From: Tabrizicola sp.
GTDB lineage: Bacteria > Pseudomonadota > Alphaproteobacteria > Rhodobacterales > Rhodobacteraceae
Length of the DNA stretch: 64,000 nucleotides
Reading direction: 5' to 3'
Assembly (NCBI RefSeq): GCF_030694085.1
Contig: NZ_JAUXZE010000082.1
Span: forward strand, 220,872 to 284,871
Each line of letters begins with the position of its first letter. The first letter of the stretch is position 1. Of the stretch, positions 25,982 through 35,198 are shown one piece after another. A model generated the notes under the pieces. The model was not told where the DNA came from. It did not search any database and saw only the letters and a program-made list of their open reading frames with translations. Both the position numbers and the translations under genes were made by a program.

Positions 25982-26770
25982 ATGGATTTTACCCAGGCAG
26001 TGCCGCTTTTCCGCCGACTGGCGCTGGACGCGGGCGCACGTATCCTTGAGGTCTACCACGGCCCGGACTTCGAGGTCCGCGCCAAGGGCGACGCCTCGCC
26101 AGTGACCGAAGCCGACGAGGCGGCGGATGCGGTCATCTCGGCCGGTCTGCGGGCCGCCTTCCCCGATGTGCCCCTGATCACCGAGGAACAGGCCGCCAGC
26201 CACGCGCTGACCGCCACCACCTTCTTCATCGTCGACCCCCTGGACGGCACCAAGGAGTTCGTCCAGCGGCGCGGCGACTTCACCGTCAACATCGCTTACG
26301 TGCGCGACGGTATCCCCACCCTGGGTGTCGTCTACGCCCCCGCCAAGGGGCGGCTGTTCTACACCCTGCCCGACGGCACTTCGGTCGAGGAAACCGGCCC
26401 CTTCGGCCCCGAACCCGGCCCCCAGACGCCGCTTCGGGTTTCCACCCCCGACAACGCCGCGCTGATGGTCGTCGCCTCCAAGTCCCACCGCGACCAGGCG
26501 ACCGACGACTACATCGCACGCTACGCGGTCAAGGACATGACCTCGGCCGGGTCCAGCCTCAAGTTCTGCCTGGTGGCGACGGGCGAGGCCGACCTTTACC
26601 CCCGCCTTGGCCGCACGATGGAATGGGACACCGCCGCCGGGGACGCCGTCCTGCGCGGGGCAGGGGGCCATGTCGTCCGCTTCGACGACCACACACCGCT
26701 CGGCTATGGCAAGCCTGGCTGGGACAACCCGTTCTTCATCGCCTACGCGCCGGGGGTGGTGCTGAAATGA
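25982..26770 (+). CDS. cysQ: 3'(2'),5'-bisphosphate nucleotidase CysQ
   Basis: A 262-residue inositol-monophosphatase-fold enzyme that removes phosphate from PAP, the by-product of sulfotransfer and sulfate assimilation. Metal-binding motifs are present: the ITEE of the first site, DPLDGTKEF, and a C-terminal 'MEWDTAAGDAVLRGAGG'. The ATG at 25982 is five bases after AGGAG; the GTG one codon earlier is too close. It overlaps kdsB by four bases. A NodH-like sulfotransferase 6 kb away would generate PAP, a pleasing functional link. Confidence 0.92.
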   Translation: MDFTQAVPLFRRLALDAGARILEVYHGPDFEVRAKGDASPVTEADEAADAVISAGLRAAFPDVPLITEEQAASHALTATTFFIVDPLDGTKEFVQRRGDFTVNIAYVRDGIPTLGVVYAPAKGRLFYTLPDGTSVEETGPFGPEPGPQTPLRVSTPDNAALMVVASKSHRDQATDDYIARYAVKDMTSAGSSLKFCLVATGEADLYPRLGRTMEWDTAAGDAVLRGAGGHVVRFDDHTPLGYGKPGWDNPFFIAYAPGVVLK

Positions 26771-27558
26771 GCACCCTGATCGCCATCCCCGCCCGCTATG
26801 CCAGCACGCGCTACCCCGGCAAGCCGCTGGTCACCCTGCGCGGCCCCGACGGCGACAAGACCCTGATCCGTCGCAGCTGGGAGGCAGCGATGGCCGTCCG
26901 AGGCGCGGACCGGGTCGTCGTCGCTACGGACGACGCCCGAATCGCCGACCATGCCTCCGCCTTCGGCGCCGAAGTGGTGATGACCTCGCAGGGCGCGCGC
27001 AACGGCACCGAACGCTGCGCCGAGGTGGCCGCGCAGCTTCCCGGCTTCGACATCATCGTGAACCTTCAAGGCGACGCGCCGCTGACACCCCCCTGGTTCG
27101 TCGAAGACCTGATCGCGGGCCTTGACGCCGACCCGCAGGCCCAGATCGCCACCCCGGTTCTGCGCTGCGACGGGCAGGCGCTTGCCAGCCTGCTGGCCGA
27201 CCGCAAGGCGGGCCGCGTCGGCGGCACCACGGCGGTCTTCGACACACACCACCACGGGCTATATTTCTCCAAGGAAGTCATCCCCTTCACCTCTGCCCCC
27301 TACGCGCCCGAAGCCCCCACCCCGGTCTTCCACCACGTCGGCGTCTACGCCTACCGACCCGCCGCGCTGGCAGCCTACCCCACATGGCCGCTGGGCACGC
27401 TGGAGCAGCTTGAAGGCCTGGAGCAGCTTCGGTTCCTGGAAAACGGCCATCCCGTGCTTTGCGTTCAGGTCGAGGCCCGCGGCCGCCAGTTCTGGGAACT
27501 GAACAACCCCTCTGACGTTGCGATAATCGAAAGGATGCTTTCCGCCGCACCTGGCTGA
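26767..27558 (+). CDS. kdsB: 3-deoxy-manno-octulosonate cytidylyltransferase
   Basis: A 263-residue CMP-Kdo synthetase: CTP + Kdo gives CMP-Kdo for lipopolysaccharide core or capsule. The N-terminal 'IAIPARYASTRYPGKPL' and 'NLQGDAPLTPPWFVEDLI' are diagnostic. Its ATG overlaps the cysQ stop. A capsule-specific paralogue (KpsU) cannot be excluded because an export-type permease lies next to it. Confidence 0.94.
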   Translation: MSTLIAIPARYASTRYPGKPLVTLRGPDGDKTLIRRSWEAAMAVRGADRVVVATDDARIADHASAFGAEVVMTSQGARNGTERCAEVAAQLPGFDIIVNLQGDAPLTPPWFVEDLIAGLDADPQAQIATPVLRCDGQALASLLADRKAGRVGGTTAVFDTHHHGLYFSKEVIPFTSAPYAPEAPTPVFHHVGVYAYRPAALAAYPTWPLGTLEQLEGLEQLRFLENGHPVLCVQVEARGRQFWELNNPSDVAIIERMLSAAPG

Positions 27559-27747
27559 TGAATCCCTGACTTGACCTGCGGCCATAGGTCCGAACGGTCA
27601 TCGGGACGACGTTTTTTGGTGCGAAACCTTGCCACATCGGGCAGGTTACCAATATTGCCGCGGCTCTGCCCGCATAAGGTCAGATTCGCCAGCCAATGCA
27701 TTCGGACCAAAGCTATTGATCACGACCAGACGGGGTTAGGACGAGTC

Positions 27748-28644
27748 ATGAAACCGAAGAAGATCACCAAGGCAGTGTTTCCGGTCGCCGGTCTGGGCAC
27801 GCGATTTCTGCCGGCCACCAAGTCGATCCCGAAAGAGATCATGACATTGGTCGACCGGCCGCTGATCCAGTACGCCATCGACGAAGCCCGCGCCGCCGGG
27901 ATCAAGGAATTCATCTTCGTCACCTCGCGCGGCAAGTCCGCGCTTGAGGACTATTTCGACCACGCGCCGGAACTGGAATCCGAACTCCGCCGCAAGAACA
28001 AGACCGACCTTCTGGAGATCCTCAAGGACACCAACATGGATTCGGGCGCCATCGCCTATGTCCGGCAGAACCGGCCGATGGGTCTGGGCCACGCCGTCTG
28101 GTGCGCCCGTCGCCTGATCGGGAACGAACCCTTCGCCGTCCTTCTGCCCGATGACGTGATCGCCGCCGAAAAGCCCTGCCTGCAACAGATGGTCGAGGCG
28201 CATGCCGAAACCGGCGGCTGCATGGTCGCAGCGATGGAGGTCGCGCCAAAGCGGACCTCCAGCTACGGCATCCTCGACATCGCCGAGGACGACGGCCAGA
28301 TCGTCAAGGTCAAGGGCATGGTCGAAAAGCCCAAGGCCGGGGACGCGCCCTCGAACCTGGCCGTGATCGGCCGCTACATCCTGACGCCGCAGGTGCTGAC
28401 CAACCTGAACAAGATAAAGCAGGGCGCGGGCGGGGAAATCCAGCTGACCGACGCCATCGCACAAGAGACAAAGAAAAAGGGCGGCGTCTTCGGCCTGCGC
28501 TTCCGCGGTCAGCGTTATGACTGCGGCTCGAAGATCGGGTTCCTGCAGGCGACCGTCGCCTTCGGCCTTTCGCGGCCCGAGTTTGGCGAAGAGTTCGCCA
28601 GCTTCCTGCACGAGATGGTGGCGATGCAGAAAGCTGCGCAATAG
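27748..28644 (+). CDS. galU: UTP--glucose-1-phosphate uridylyltransferase
   Basis: A 298-residue nucleotidyltransferase making UDP-glucose. 'AVFPVAGLGTRFLPATKSIPKEM' is the nucleotide-binding signature, and 'VEKP' and 'GGEIQLTDAI' follow. A 189-base leader separates it from kdsB, so it probably has its own promoter; no convincing promoter was found there. UDP-glucose would feed the glycosyltransferases that follow. Confidence 0.96.
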   Translation: MKPKKITKAVFPVAGLGTRFLPATKSIPKEIMTLVDRPLIQYAIDEARAAGIKEFIFVTSRGKSALEDYFDHAPELESELRRKNKTDLLEILKDTNMDSGAIAYVRQNRPMGLGHAVWCARRLIGNEPFAVLLPDDVIAAEKPCLQQMVEAHAETGGCMVAAMEVAPKRTSSYGILDIAEDDGQIVKVKGMVEKPKAGDAPSNLAVIGRYILTPQVLTNLNKIKQGAGGEIQLTDAIAQETKKKGGVFGLRFRGQRYDCGSKIGFLQATVAFGLSRPEFGEEFASFLHEMVAMQKAAQ

Positions 28645-28808
28645 GTCGGGGAACGGTCACGCGCCTCGCCGATCTGCCCCATGCCTGCCCCATCGGCACG
28701 CTGGGCGCGCCGCCCGGCGGCATTGCGGGCGCGCTTCTGGCCCTGAAGCTTCGGACCCGCCGCCAGCGCCTGCTGCTGCGGGCGCTGGAGCGTCGTCGCC
28801 AGCTTTCC

Positions 28809-29735
28809 GTGGTGCAGGACCGGACGGCGCAAATTGGGGCGGGCGACATCCTCTGCTTTCTCTGCGTCCGCAACGAAGCCGACCGCCTGCCGCATTTCCT
28901 GCGCCACCATCGCGCGCTGGGGGTCCGGCACTTCCTGGTGGTGGACAACGCCAGCACCGACGGCTCGTCGGACCTACTGCGCGACCAGCCGGATCTGTCG
29001 CTCTGGCACACCCAGGCCAGCTACAAGGCCTCGCGCTTCGGGATGGACTGGCTGACCTGGCTGATGATGCGACACGGGTCGGGCCACTGGTGCTTGACGC
29101 TGGATGCAGATGAGCTGCTGATCTACCCCTATTGGCAGACCCGTCCTCTGCCTGCCCTCACCGGATGGCTGGGCACCCAGGGCCGCGACAGCTTTGGCGC
29201 GCTGACGGTGGACATGTATCCAAAGGGTCCGGTGTCCGAAGGCAAGGTGGGGCCAGAGGACGACCCGACCGACCACCTGGGCTGGTTCGACGCCGGGAAC
29301 TACCAGGTTCAGGTCCAGCCGCGGATGCGCAACCTGTGGATTCAGGGCGGCGCGCGCGCGCGGGTGTTCTTCGCCGACGCCCCCCGCCGCGCGCCGACGC
29401 TGAACAAGACCCCGCTCGTCCGCTGGCATTGGCGATATGCCTATGTGAACTCGACCCACGCGCTGCTGCCACCACGGCTGAACCAGGTCTATGCAACCGA
29501 TGGTGGAGAGTTGACGTCTGGTATCATCCTGCACACGAAATTTCTTCCGGGGATTACCGAACGTTCCGTCGAGGAGAAGGCCCGAGGCGAGCATTTCGGC
29601 AACGGTTCCCAGTACTCTGCCTACTACGACCACCTCACCGCCAACCCGGTGTTGCATACGAAGGCGTCGACCCGCTACACCGGCTGGCGACAGATGGAGG
29701 CTTTGGGCCTGATGTCGCGGGGCGGCTGGATATGA
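28809..29735 (+). CDS. GT2-like glycosyltransferase (N terminus uncertain)
   Basis: The GTG at 28809 is the first standard start and gives 308 residues. It has 'CFLCVRNEADRLPHFLRHHRALGVRHFLVVDNASTDGS' (NxSTDG nucleotide-sugar site) and 'WCLTLDADELL' (DxD). The next gene is a paralogue whose similarity extends about 20 residues upstream of this GTG: 'LRTRRQRLLLRALERRRQL' here against 'LRSKRQYLLVRAFRRGRQL' there. The frame is open back to 28647 with no ATG, GTG or TTG, so the true start may be a GTC at 28656 or another rare codon, or the start has mutated. Acceptor unknown. Confidence 0.82.
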   Translation: MVQDRTAQIGAGDILCFLCVRNEADRLPHFLRHHRALGVRHFLVVDNASTDGSSDLLRDQPDLSLWHTQASYKASRFGMDWLTWLMMRHGSGHWCLTLDADELLIYPYWQTRPLPALTGWLGTQGRDSFGALTVDMYPKGPVSEGKVGPEDDPTDHLGWFDAGNYQVQVQPRMRNLWIQGGARARVFFADAPRRAPTLNKTPLVRWHWRYAYVNSTHALLPPRLNQVYATDGGELTSGIILHTKFLPGITERSVEEKARGEHFGNGSQYSAYYDHLTANPVLHTKASTRYTGWRQMEALGLMSRGGWI

Positions 29736-29766
29736 CGGGAACAGACTCCAGCCCTGGAGGCAGGCA

Positions 29767-30777
29767 ATGGGCCTGATGACGCTCGCCCGGCTGCGCAGCA
29801 AGCGCCAGTACCTGCTGGTGCGCGCTTTTCGCCGCGGTCGTCAGCTGACCCCCGTCGCAGACCGTACCGCCAGCCTGCCCGCCCAGCCGATCCTCTTGTT
29901 CTCGACCGTCCGCAACGAACGTGTGCGGCTGCCGTATTTCCTGACCTACTACCGCCGCCTTGGAGTCGATCACTTCCTGATCGTCGACAACGGCTCGACC
30001 GACGGCACTCGGGACTACCTGGCCGACCAGCCTGATGTGTCGGTCTGGTCCGCCACCGCCGGCTACAAGCAGTCCCGCTTCGGCATGGACTGGATGATGC
30101 ACCTCTTGCGTCGCCACGGGCATGGCCGCTGGTGCCTGACCGTGGACGTCGACGAATTCCTGGTCTACCCGTTCTGCGAGACCCGCCCCCTGCGCGCCCT
30201 CACCGACTGGCTCGACAGCGCCGAGACCGCCAGCTTTGCCGCAATGATGCTGGACATGTATCCCAAGGGCGCGATGCACGAACAGCCCTACCGCGAGGGG
30301 CAGAACCCCTTCGAGATCGCCCAGTATTTCGACAGCGGCAACTACGTCATCAGCCGTAACCCGCTGTATCGCAACCTCTGGATTCAGGGCGGCCCCCGCG
30401 CGCGCCTCTTCTTCACCGACCGCCCCAAACGCGCCCCCGCAATGAACAAGACGCCCCTGGTCAGATGGGACCGCTCCTACGCCTATGTCTCCTCGACCCA
30501 CATGCTGCTGCCGCGCCGCCTGAACCTTGTCTACGACGACCAGGGTGGCGAAAGACCGTCCGGCGTTCTTCTCCACGCCAAGTTCCTGGACACCTTCGCC
30601 GCCAAGGCCGCCGAAGAACTGGCCCGAGGCGAGCATTACGCCCAAAGCGACGAATACCGCGCCTACCGCGAAGGGATCAGCCGCGAACGCGATCTTTGGT
30701 GCAATTGGAGCGAGAAATATGTCAACTGGAGACAACTGGAAATCCTGGGCCTGATGTCGAAAGGAAACTGGGCGTGA
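29767..30777 (+). CDS. GT2-like glycosyltransferase, tandem paralogue
   Basis: A 336-residue protein closely related to the preceding one over its whole length: 'VRNERVRLPYFLTYYRRLGVDHFLIVDNGSTDGT', 'WCLTVDVDEFL' (DxD) and the shared C terminus 'WRQLEILGLMSKGNW'. GGAGG precedes the ATG. The pair probably arose by tandem duplication. Its stop overlaps the GTG start of the next gene. It should add a sugar to a surface glycan or protein; donor and acceptor are unknown. Confidence 0.85.
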   Translation: MGLMTLARLRSKRQYLLVRAFRRGRQLTPVADRTASLPAQPILLFSTVRNERVRLPYFLTYYRRLGVDHFLIVDNGSTDGTRDYLADQPDVSVWSATAGYKQSRFGMDWMMHLLRRHGHGRWCLTVDVDEFLVYPFCETRPLRALTDWLDSAETASFAAMMLDMYPKGAMHEQPYREGQNPFEIAQYFDSGNYVISRNPLYRNLWIQGGPRARLFFTDRPKRAPAMNKTPLVRWDRSYAYVSSTHMLLPRRLNLVYDDQGGERPSGVLLHAKFLDTFAAKAAEELARGEHYAQSDEYRAYREGISRERDLWCNWSEKYVNWRQLEILGLMSKGNWA

Positions 30778-32486
30778 CCCTCCCTGGCGTCAAAATGGGC
30801 GTGGTCATGCTGTGCCACGCAGCACTGGACCGGGCCGCGCAACTGGCCCGGCACTGGGCTGATCATGGCTGCCCGGTGGTGATCCACGTCGACGCCCGCA
30901 CGCCGCAACCGCAGTTCGACGGCCTCCGCGCCGCGTTGAAGGACCTGCCCGACATCCGCTTCACGCCGCGCCTGCCCTGCGAATGGGGCACCTTTGGCAT
31001 CGTCCAGGCCACCAAGGACGCCGCGACCCGGTTGCTGGCCGACTTTCCCCAGGTCAGCCACATTCTCCTCGCCTCCGGCTCTTGCCTGCCGATCAAGCCG
31101 GTCCGCGCGTTGCAGGCCCACCTTGCCCAGCACCCTGACACCGATTTCATCGAAAGTGTCACCACGGCGGATGTCGGCTGGACCATCGGTGGGCTGAACG
31201 AGGAACGCTTCACCCTGCGTTTCCCCTTCAAATGGAAGACCCAGCGCCGCCTCTTTGACGGCTACGTCAGCCTGCAACGCATCCTGCGGTTCCGCCGCCG
31301 CCTGCCCAAAGGTCTTGTCCCGCACCTTGGCAGCCAGTGGTGGTGCCTGACCCGCCCCACGCTTCAGGCCATCCTCGAACACCCCGACCGCGCCAGGATC
31401 GACCGCTACTTCAAACGGGTCTGGATCCCCGATGAAAGCTATTTTCAAAGCTTGGCGCGCTAGGTATCGACTCGCATCGAAAGTCGCTCGCTGACCCTGT
31501 CAAAGTTCGACTACCAAGGTCGGCCCTATATCTTCTACGACGATCACCTTCACCTTCTGCGCCAGGCCGACTCCTTCATCGCCCGCAAGGCCTGGCCGCA
31601 GGCTCGGCTCTTGTACCAGACCTTCCTCACCCCTGACGGCGACCGCGCCCACGCGCCCGAACCCAGCCCCGGCAAGATCAACCGCCTCTTCGCCAAGGCC
31701 GTCGAACGCCGGGTCAACGGCCGCCCCGGCCTCTACATGCAAAGCCGCTTCCCGATCCGGGCCCGCGGCGGCACCCAGTCCGCCGCACCCTACGGCGTCT
31801 TCTCCGGCTTCGCGCCGCTGTTCCCCGAGTTTCAGCCCTGGCTTGCCCGCGCGCTGGAGGCGCGGGTCCACGGCCATCTCTTCGCATTCGACCGCGTCCA
31901 GTTCGCGGGCGGAGAATCCGTCTTCAAGGGCGGGCTCTCGGACAGCCCGACCCTGCGCGACTACAATCCGCGCAGCTTCCTTGCCAACCTGATCTGGAAC
32001 ACCCGGGGCGAAACCCAGTGCTTCCAGTTCGGCCCAGAGGATGAACAGGACATCGCCCCGACGATCGCTTCCGATCAAAACGCCTCGATCTTCGTGATCT
32101 CGGGCGCCTTCGCCGTCCCGCTCTGGCAATCGGGCCGCAGCGCCGCCGAAGTCCGCGCCGAGGCCGCGCGCCTGCAGAAGGTGGAAAGCGACTTCATCCA
32201 CCTATTGAAGGGCCCGGAAACCAAGGCCCGCACCCGCATCTGGTCGCTGACCGAGTTCATCGAGAACCCGGCCGAGCCGCTGGAGCAGCTTGTCGATCTT
32301 CTGAACCCCCGCGGCGCCCATCGGATGACGGACCTGCCACAGCTTCTGGACCTGCACGGTTTCGGGGGCTTCCTGCAGGACCTGCGCAATCAGGGTATGG
32401 CCCCGGTCCTCATGGGGGACTTCCCCTCGGACGCCGAGCTTGCGCTGCCCGCGCCCCCCTTCGCCCGGCCTCGCGTCGTCAGATGA
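30774..32486 (+). pseudogene. Branching-type (GT14, core-2/I-like) glycosyltransferase with DUF5927-like C terminus, interrupted by in-frame TAG
   Basis: One continuous frame of about 570 codons is broken by a single TAG at 31461-31463. The first 229 codons resemble beta-1,6-N-acetylglucosaminyltransferase-type enzymes ('GVVMLCHAALDRAAQLARHW', 'ILLASGSCLPIKP', 'GSQWWCLTRP', 'WIPDESYFQSLAR'). After the stop the same frame continues 'VSTRIESRSLTLSKFDYQGR' and on to 32486 with a long C-terminal region. A CAG-to-TAG change would explain it. The downstream half has only a weak TTG (31611) as a start. It may be a pseudogene, an assembly error, or two polypeptides. Coupled at both ends (GTGA and ATGA overlaps). 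Confidence 0.72.
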
Positions 32487-33871
32487 GCCGCTTCCACGCC
32501 TTTGTCGTCTTCGCCGAAATGCGCACCGGGTCGAACCTGCTTGAGGCGAACCTGAACGCTCTGCCCGGCGTCCACAGCCACGGCGAGGTTTTCAACCGCT
32601 ACATTCTGGGCAAGAAGGACCGGACCGAACTTTTCGGCATCACGATGGAGGACCGTGACCGCGACCCGCGTCCCCTTCTTCGCAAGCTTCGTGAAAACAC
32701 CGAGGGCCTGCCCGGTTTCCGCTTCTTCCACGACCACGACCTGCGCATCCTGGACGACGTGCTGCCCGACCCCGGCTGCGCCAAGGTCATCCTGACCCGC
32801 AACCCTTTGGAAAGCTACGTCAGCTGGAAGATTGCGCAGGCGACCGACCAGTGGAAGCTGACCAACCCCAAGCGGCTGAAGTCCGCCAAGGTCCGCTTCG
32901 ACGTGCCCGAGTTCCTCACGCACCTGCAGGACATCCAGGCCTTCCAGCTTCTGATCCTGAACGCCCTGCAGACGACGGGCCAGACCGCCTTCTACCTCGA
33001 CTATGACGACCTTGGCTCGGTCGAAGTGATGAACGGCCTGGCCGCCTTTCTGGGCGTCGAAGCGCGGGTCAAGCAACTGGACGACACGCTGAAGAAGCAG
33101 AACCCCGGCCCGCTGGAGGACAAGCTGGAAAACCCCGAGGCGCTGGCCGAAGCCATCGCCGCCGTCGATGTCTTCAACCTTGGCCGCACCCCCAGCTTCG
33201 AGCCGCGCCGCGCCGCAGGGGTGCCCACGGCACTGGCATCCGAAGCGGGCCTGCTGTTCTTCCCCATCCGTTCGGGGCCGCAGACCGCAATCCGCGACTG
33301 GTTCGCCAGCCTCGGCACCGTATCTGAAGGCTTCGAGCAGAAATCGCTTCGCCAATGGAAGCGCAAGCACCCGGGCCATTGCAGCTTCACCGTGCTGCGG
33401 CATCCCTTGCTGCGCGCCTACGTCGCCTTTCGCCGCAAGATCGTGATGGGCGACGCGCAGGACCTGCGCCGCATCCTCATCAACGGCTTCCTTGCCGAGT
33501 TGCAGCCCCCCGGCGAACCCTTTGCAAGCGTCGAGGCCGAACGCGCGGCCTTCCTGATCTTCCTAAACTACTGCCGGCTTGCCGTCGGCGGCCAGACCGG
33601 CGCCCGCGTGGACCCCAGTCTGGCCAGCCAGACCGCTCTGGTGCAGGGCGTCGCCAGCTTTCAGCCGCTTGATCATCTGCTGCGCGAGGATCGTTTGGCC
33701 GAGGGCCTCGCCCATCTGGCCGCCGGGGCGGGCGTCGCGCCGCCGGTTGTGTCGGCAGACCCCGCGACGGAAGCGTTGCTCTCCATCTGGGACGAACCGC
33801 TCGAAACCGCTGCGGCCGAGGCCTACCAGCGCGACTACATGGGCTTCGGCTTCGCCCGCTGGCGCAAATGA
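32483..33871 (+). CDS. NodH-like sulfotransferase
   Basis: A 462-residue protein. Residues 14-24 (RTGSNLLEANL) form the 5'-phosphosulfate-binding loop of PAPS-dependent sulfotransferases, and 'KVILTRNPLESYVSWKIAQAT' supplies the 3'-phosphate-binding Arg and Ser. The second half has another sulfotransferase-like stretch ('LLFFPIRSG', 'CSFTVLRHPLLRAYVAF'), suggesting an internal duplication or a diverged partner domain. The ATG overlaps the previous stop. It probably sulfates a surface glycan made by the adjacent glycosyltransferases; cysQ nearby would clear the PAP product. Confidence 0.78.
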   Translation: MSRFHAFVVFAEMRTGSNLLEANLNALPGVHSHGEVFNRYILGKKDRTELFGITMEDRDRDPRPLLRKLRENTEGLPGFRFFHDHDLRILDDVLPDPGCAKVILTRNPLESYVSWKIAQATDQWKLTNPKRLKSAKVRFDVPEFLTHLQDIQAFQLLILNALQTTGQTAFYLDYDDLGSVEVMNGLAAFLGVEARVKQLDDTLKKQNPGPLEDKLENPEALAEAIAAVDVFNLGRTPSFEPRRAAGVPTALASEAGLLFFPIRSGPQTAIRDWFASLGTVSEGFEQKSLRQWKRKHPGHCSFTVLRHPLLRAYVAFRRKIVMGDAQDLRRILINGFLAELQPPGEPFASVEAERAAFLIFLNYCRLAVGGQTGARVDPSLASQTALVQGVASFQPLDHLLREDRLAEGLAHLAAGAGVAPPVVSADPATEALLSIWDEPLETAAAEAYQRDYMGFGFARWRK

Positions 33872-33886
33872 CGGCTCCTCGTTCGC

Positions 33887-34025
33887 CTTCGGCTTCTCGT
33901 CGCAACGCAGCGAGGAGTGACGAAGTCATCGACGAGCGATCCCTGGGCGCGGGTTAAGAAACTCCTAACGCCCGAGGCCAAGTATCTGATTTCAATGATG
34001 GATCAGCGATTGTCCACCGTGGACA
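33887..34025 (-). repeat. Composite 3' intergenic element, copy 2
   Basis: Read on the minus strand, four bases after the ptsN stop is TGTCCACGGTGGACA (34025-34011). Exactly 35 bases later comes TCGGGCGTTAGGAGTTTCTTAA (33975 downward), then an inverted repeat reaching 33887 with GCTCGTCGATGACTTCGTC as its best arm. The order and spacing equal those after infB; only the hairpin terminator of copy 1 is missing. The 35-base spacer itself is not conserved. Confidence 0.6.
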
Positions 34026-34028
34026 GGC

Positions 34029-34493
34029 TCACGCCGCCTGCGGAGCCCTCGCCTCGGTCAGGATCGCATACAGCTTCGCCGGGTCCGAGTTCGCCCGCAG
34101 CTTCGTCACCACCGACGGATCCCGCATCGTCCGGCTGACCAGGGCCAAAGCCTTCAGATGGTCCACCCCGGAATCCTTTGGCGCGAAAAGGCCGAAGACC
34201 AGGTCCACCGGCTGCCGGTCGACGCTGTCATAGTCCAGCGGCTTTTCCAGCCGCAGGAAGACGCCGATGATCCCTTTCAGGTCCTCAAGCCGTGCATGGG
34301 GCAGGGCGATGCCATGCCCCACGCCGGTCGGGCCCAGCGACTCGCGTTCCTGCAGCCCGTCGATCGCCGCTGCCCCGCTCAGCCCATAGGCCTGCGACGC
34401 GATCTCACCCAGCTCCTGAAACAGCCGCTTCTTGGAGGTGAATTGCCCGACAACCCGAACGGCGCCTGGCACAAGTAGCTTGGATAGTTCCAT
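34029..34493 (-). CDS. ptsN: PTS IIA-like nitrogen-regulatory protein PtsN
   Basis: A 154-residue EIIA-Ntr protein. The phosphorylatable His66 lies in GIALPHARLED. PtsN relays phosphate from PtsP/NPr and adjusts potassium, nitrogen and envelope functions. It follows hpf by 34 bases, the usual pairing at the end of the lpt cluster. Confidence 0.95.
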   Translation of the reverse strand: MELSKLLVPGAVRVVGQFTSKKRLFQELGEIASQAYGLSGAAAIDGLQERESLGPTGVGHGIALPHARLEDLKGIIGVFLRLEKPLDYDSVDRQPVDLVFGLFAPKDSGVDHLKALALVSRTMRDPSVVTKLRANSDPAKLYAILTEARAPQAA

Positions 34494-34527
34494 GAGGGGG
34501 CGTTGTTCCTGCGCTAGTCCGGGCGCG

Positions 34528-35103
34528 TTACTTTGCGTTTCGAGGGTCGATCCAACCGATGTTCCCGTCTTCCCGACGGTACACGACGTTCACGCCCCCA
34601 TGTCCTTCGTTGCGGAACACCAGCATCTTCTGACCTGCCAGCTCCATCTGCATCACGGCCTCGCCGACGGTGATCGAAGGGATCTTCGTCTCCATCTCGG
34701 CGATGACCACGGGCTGCAGGCTGTCAGGCTCAGCTTCCTCGGCGTCCTCGGTTCCGGCGAGGATATACGAGGACGCCCCGCCGAATTCAACCGGTCCCGG
34801 ACGGTTCGAATGATGGTTGCGGATCCGCCGCTTGTAGCGCCGCAGCTGCTTGTCCAGCTTTTCGCGGCAGGACTCGAATGCCGCATAGATCTCGGCGGCG
34901 TGGCCTTTCGCCTGGGCGGTCAGGCCGGTGGACAGGTGGATCACCGCCTCGCAGACAAACTCATGCGCAACCCGCGAGAAAACCACGATACATTCGGTCG
35001 GGCGCTGGGCGTACTTCTCGACCACCTCGCCCATTTCGGCCTTCACATGGGTCTGAAGAGCCTCACCGACGTCGATCTGTTTCCCACTGATCTGATAGCG
35101 CAT
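34528..35103 (-). CDS. hpf: Ribosome hibernation promoting factor, long form
   Basis: A 191-residue protein with the N-terminal ribosome-binding domain ('MRYQISGKQIDVGEALQTHVK') and the C-terminal dimerisation domain ('EPDSLQPVVIAEMETKIPSITVGEAVMQMEL', 'NVVYRREDGNIGWIDP') that marks the long HPF able to form 100S ribosomes. The ATG at 35103 follows AAAGGAGAG. In most alphaproteobacteria rpoN lies between lptB and hpf; here it is absent and hpf has a 213-base leader of its own. Confidence 0.94.
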   Translation of the reverse strand: MRYQISGKQIDVGEALQTHVKAEMGEVVEKYAQRPTECIVVFSRVAHEFVCEAVIHLSTGLTAQAKGHAAEIYAAFESCREKLDKQLRRYKRRIRNHHSNRPGPVEFGGASSYILAGTEDAEEAEPDSLQPVVIAEMETKIPSITVGEAVMQMELAGQKMLVFRNEGHGGVNVVYRREDGNIGWIDPRNAK

Positions 35104-35185
35104 GGCCTCTCCTTTCACATGCATTCCGGTACGATCCGGGTCAGCCCGACCGAACCGATCCCCTACACAAGAGATGGAAGGAACG

Positions 35186-35198
35186 TTGCGTCACGCAA
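35186..35198. promoter_or_regulatory. Perfect palindrome upstream of hpf
   Basis: TTGCGTCACGCAA (six-base arms around C) lies 83-95 bases before the hpf start, in the 213-base gap to lptB. A regulator site is likely from symmetry, but the binding protein is not recognised. The rest of the gap (35104-35316) contains TTGACA near its lptB end and nothing else clear. Confidence 0.35.

Noticed and set aside
31611..32486. Independent gene starting at TTG 31611
   Set aside because: The same frame carries conserved-looking sequence upstream of this TTG back to the TAG at 31461, so it is the rest of the split glycosyltransferase rather than a separate gene.
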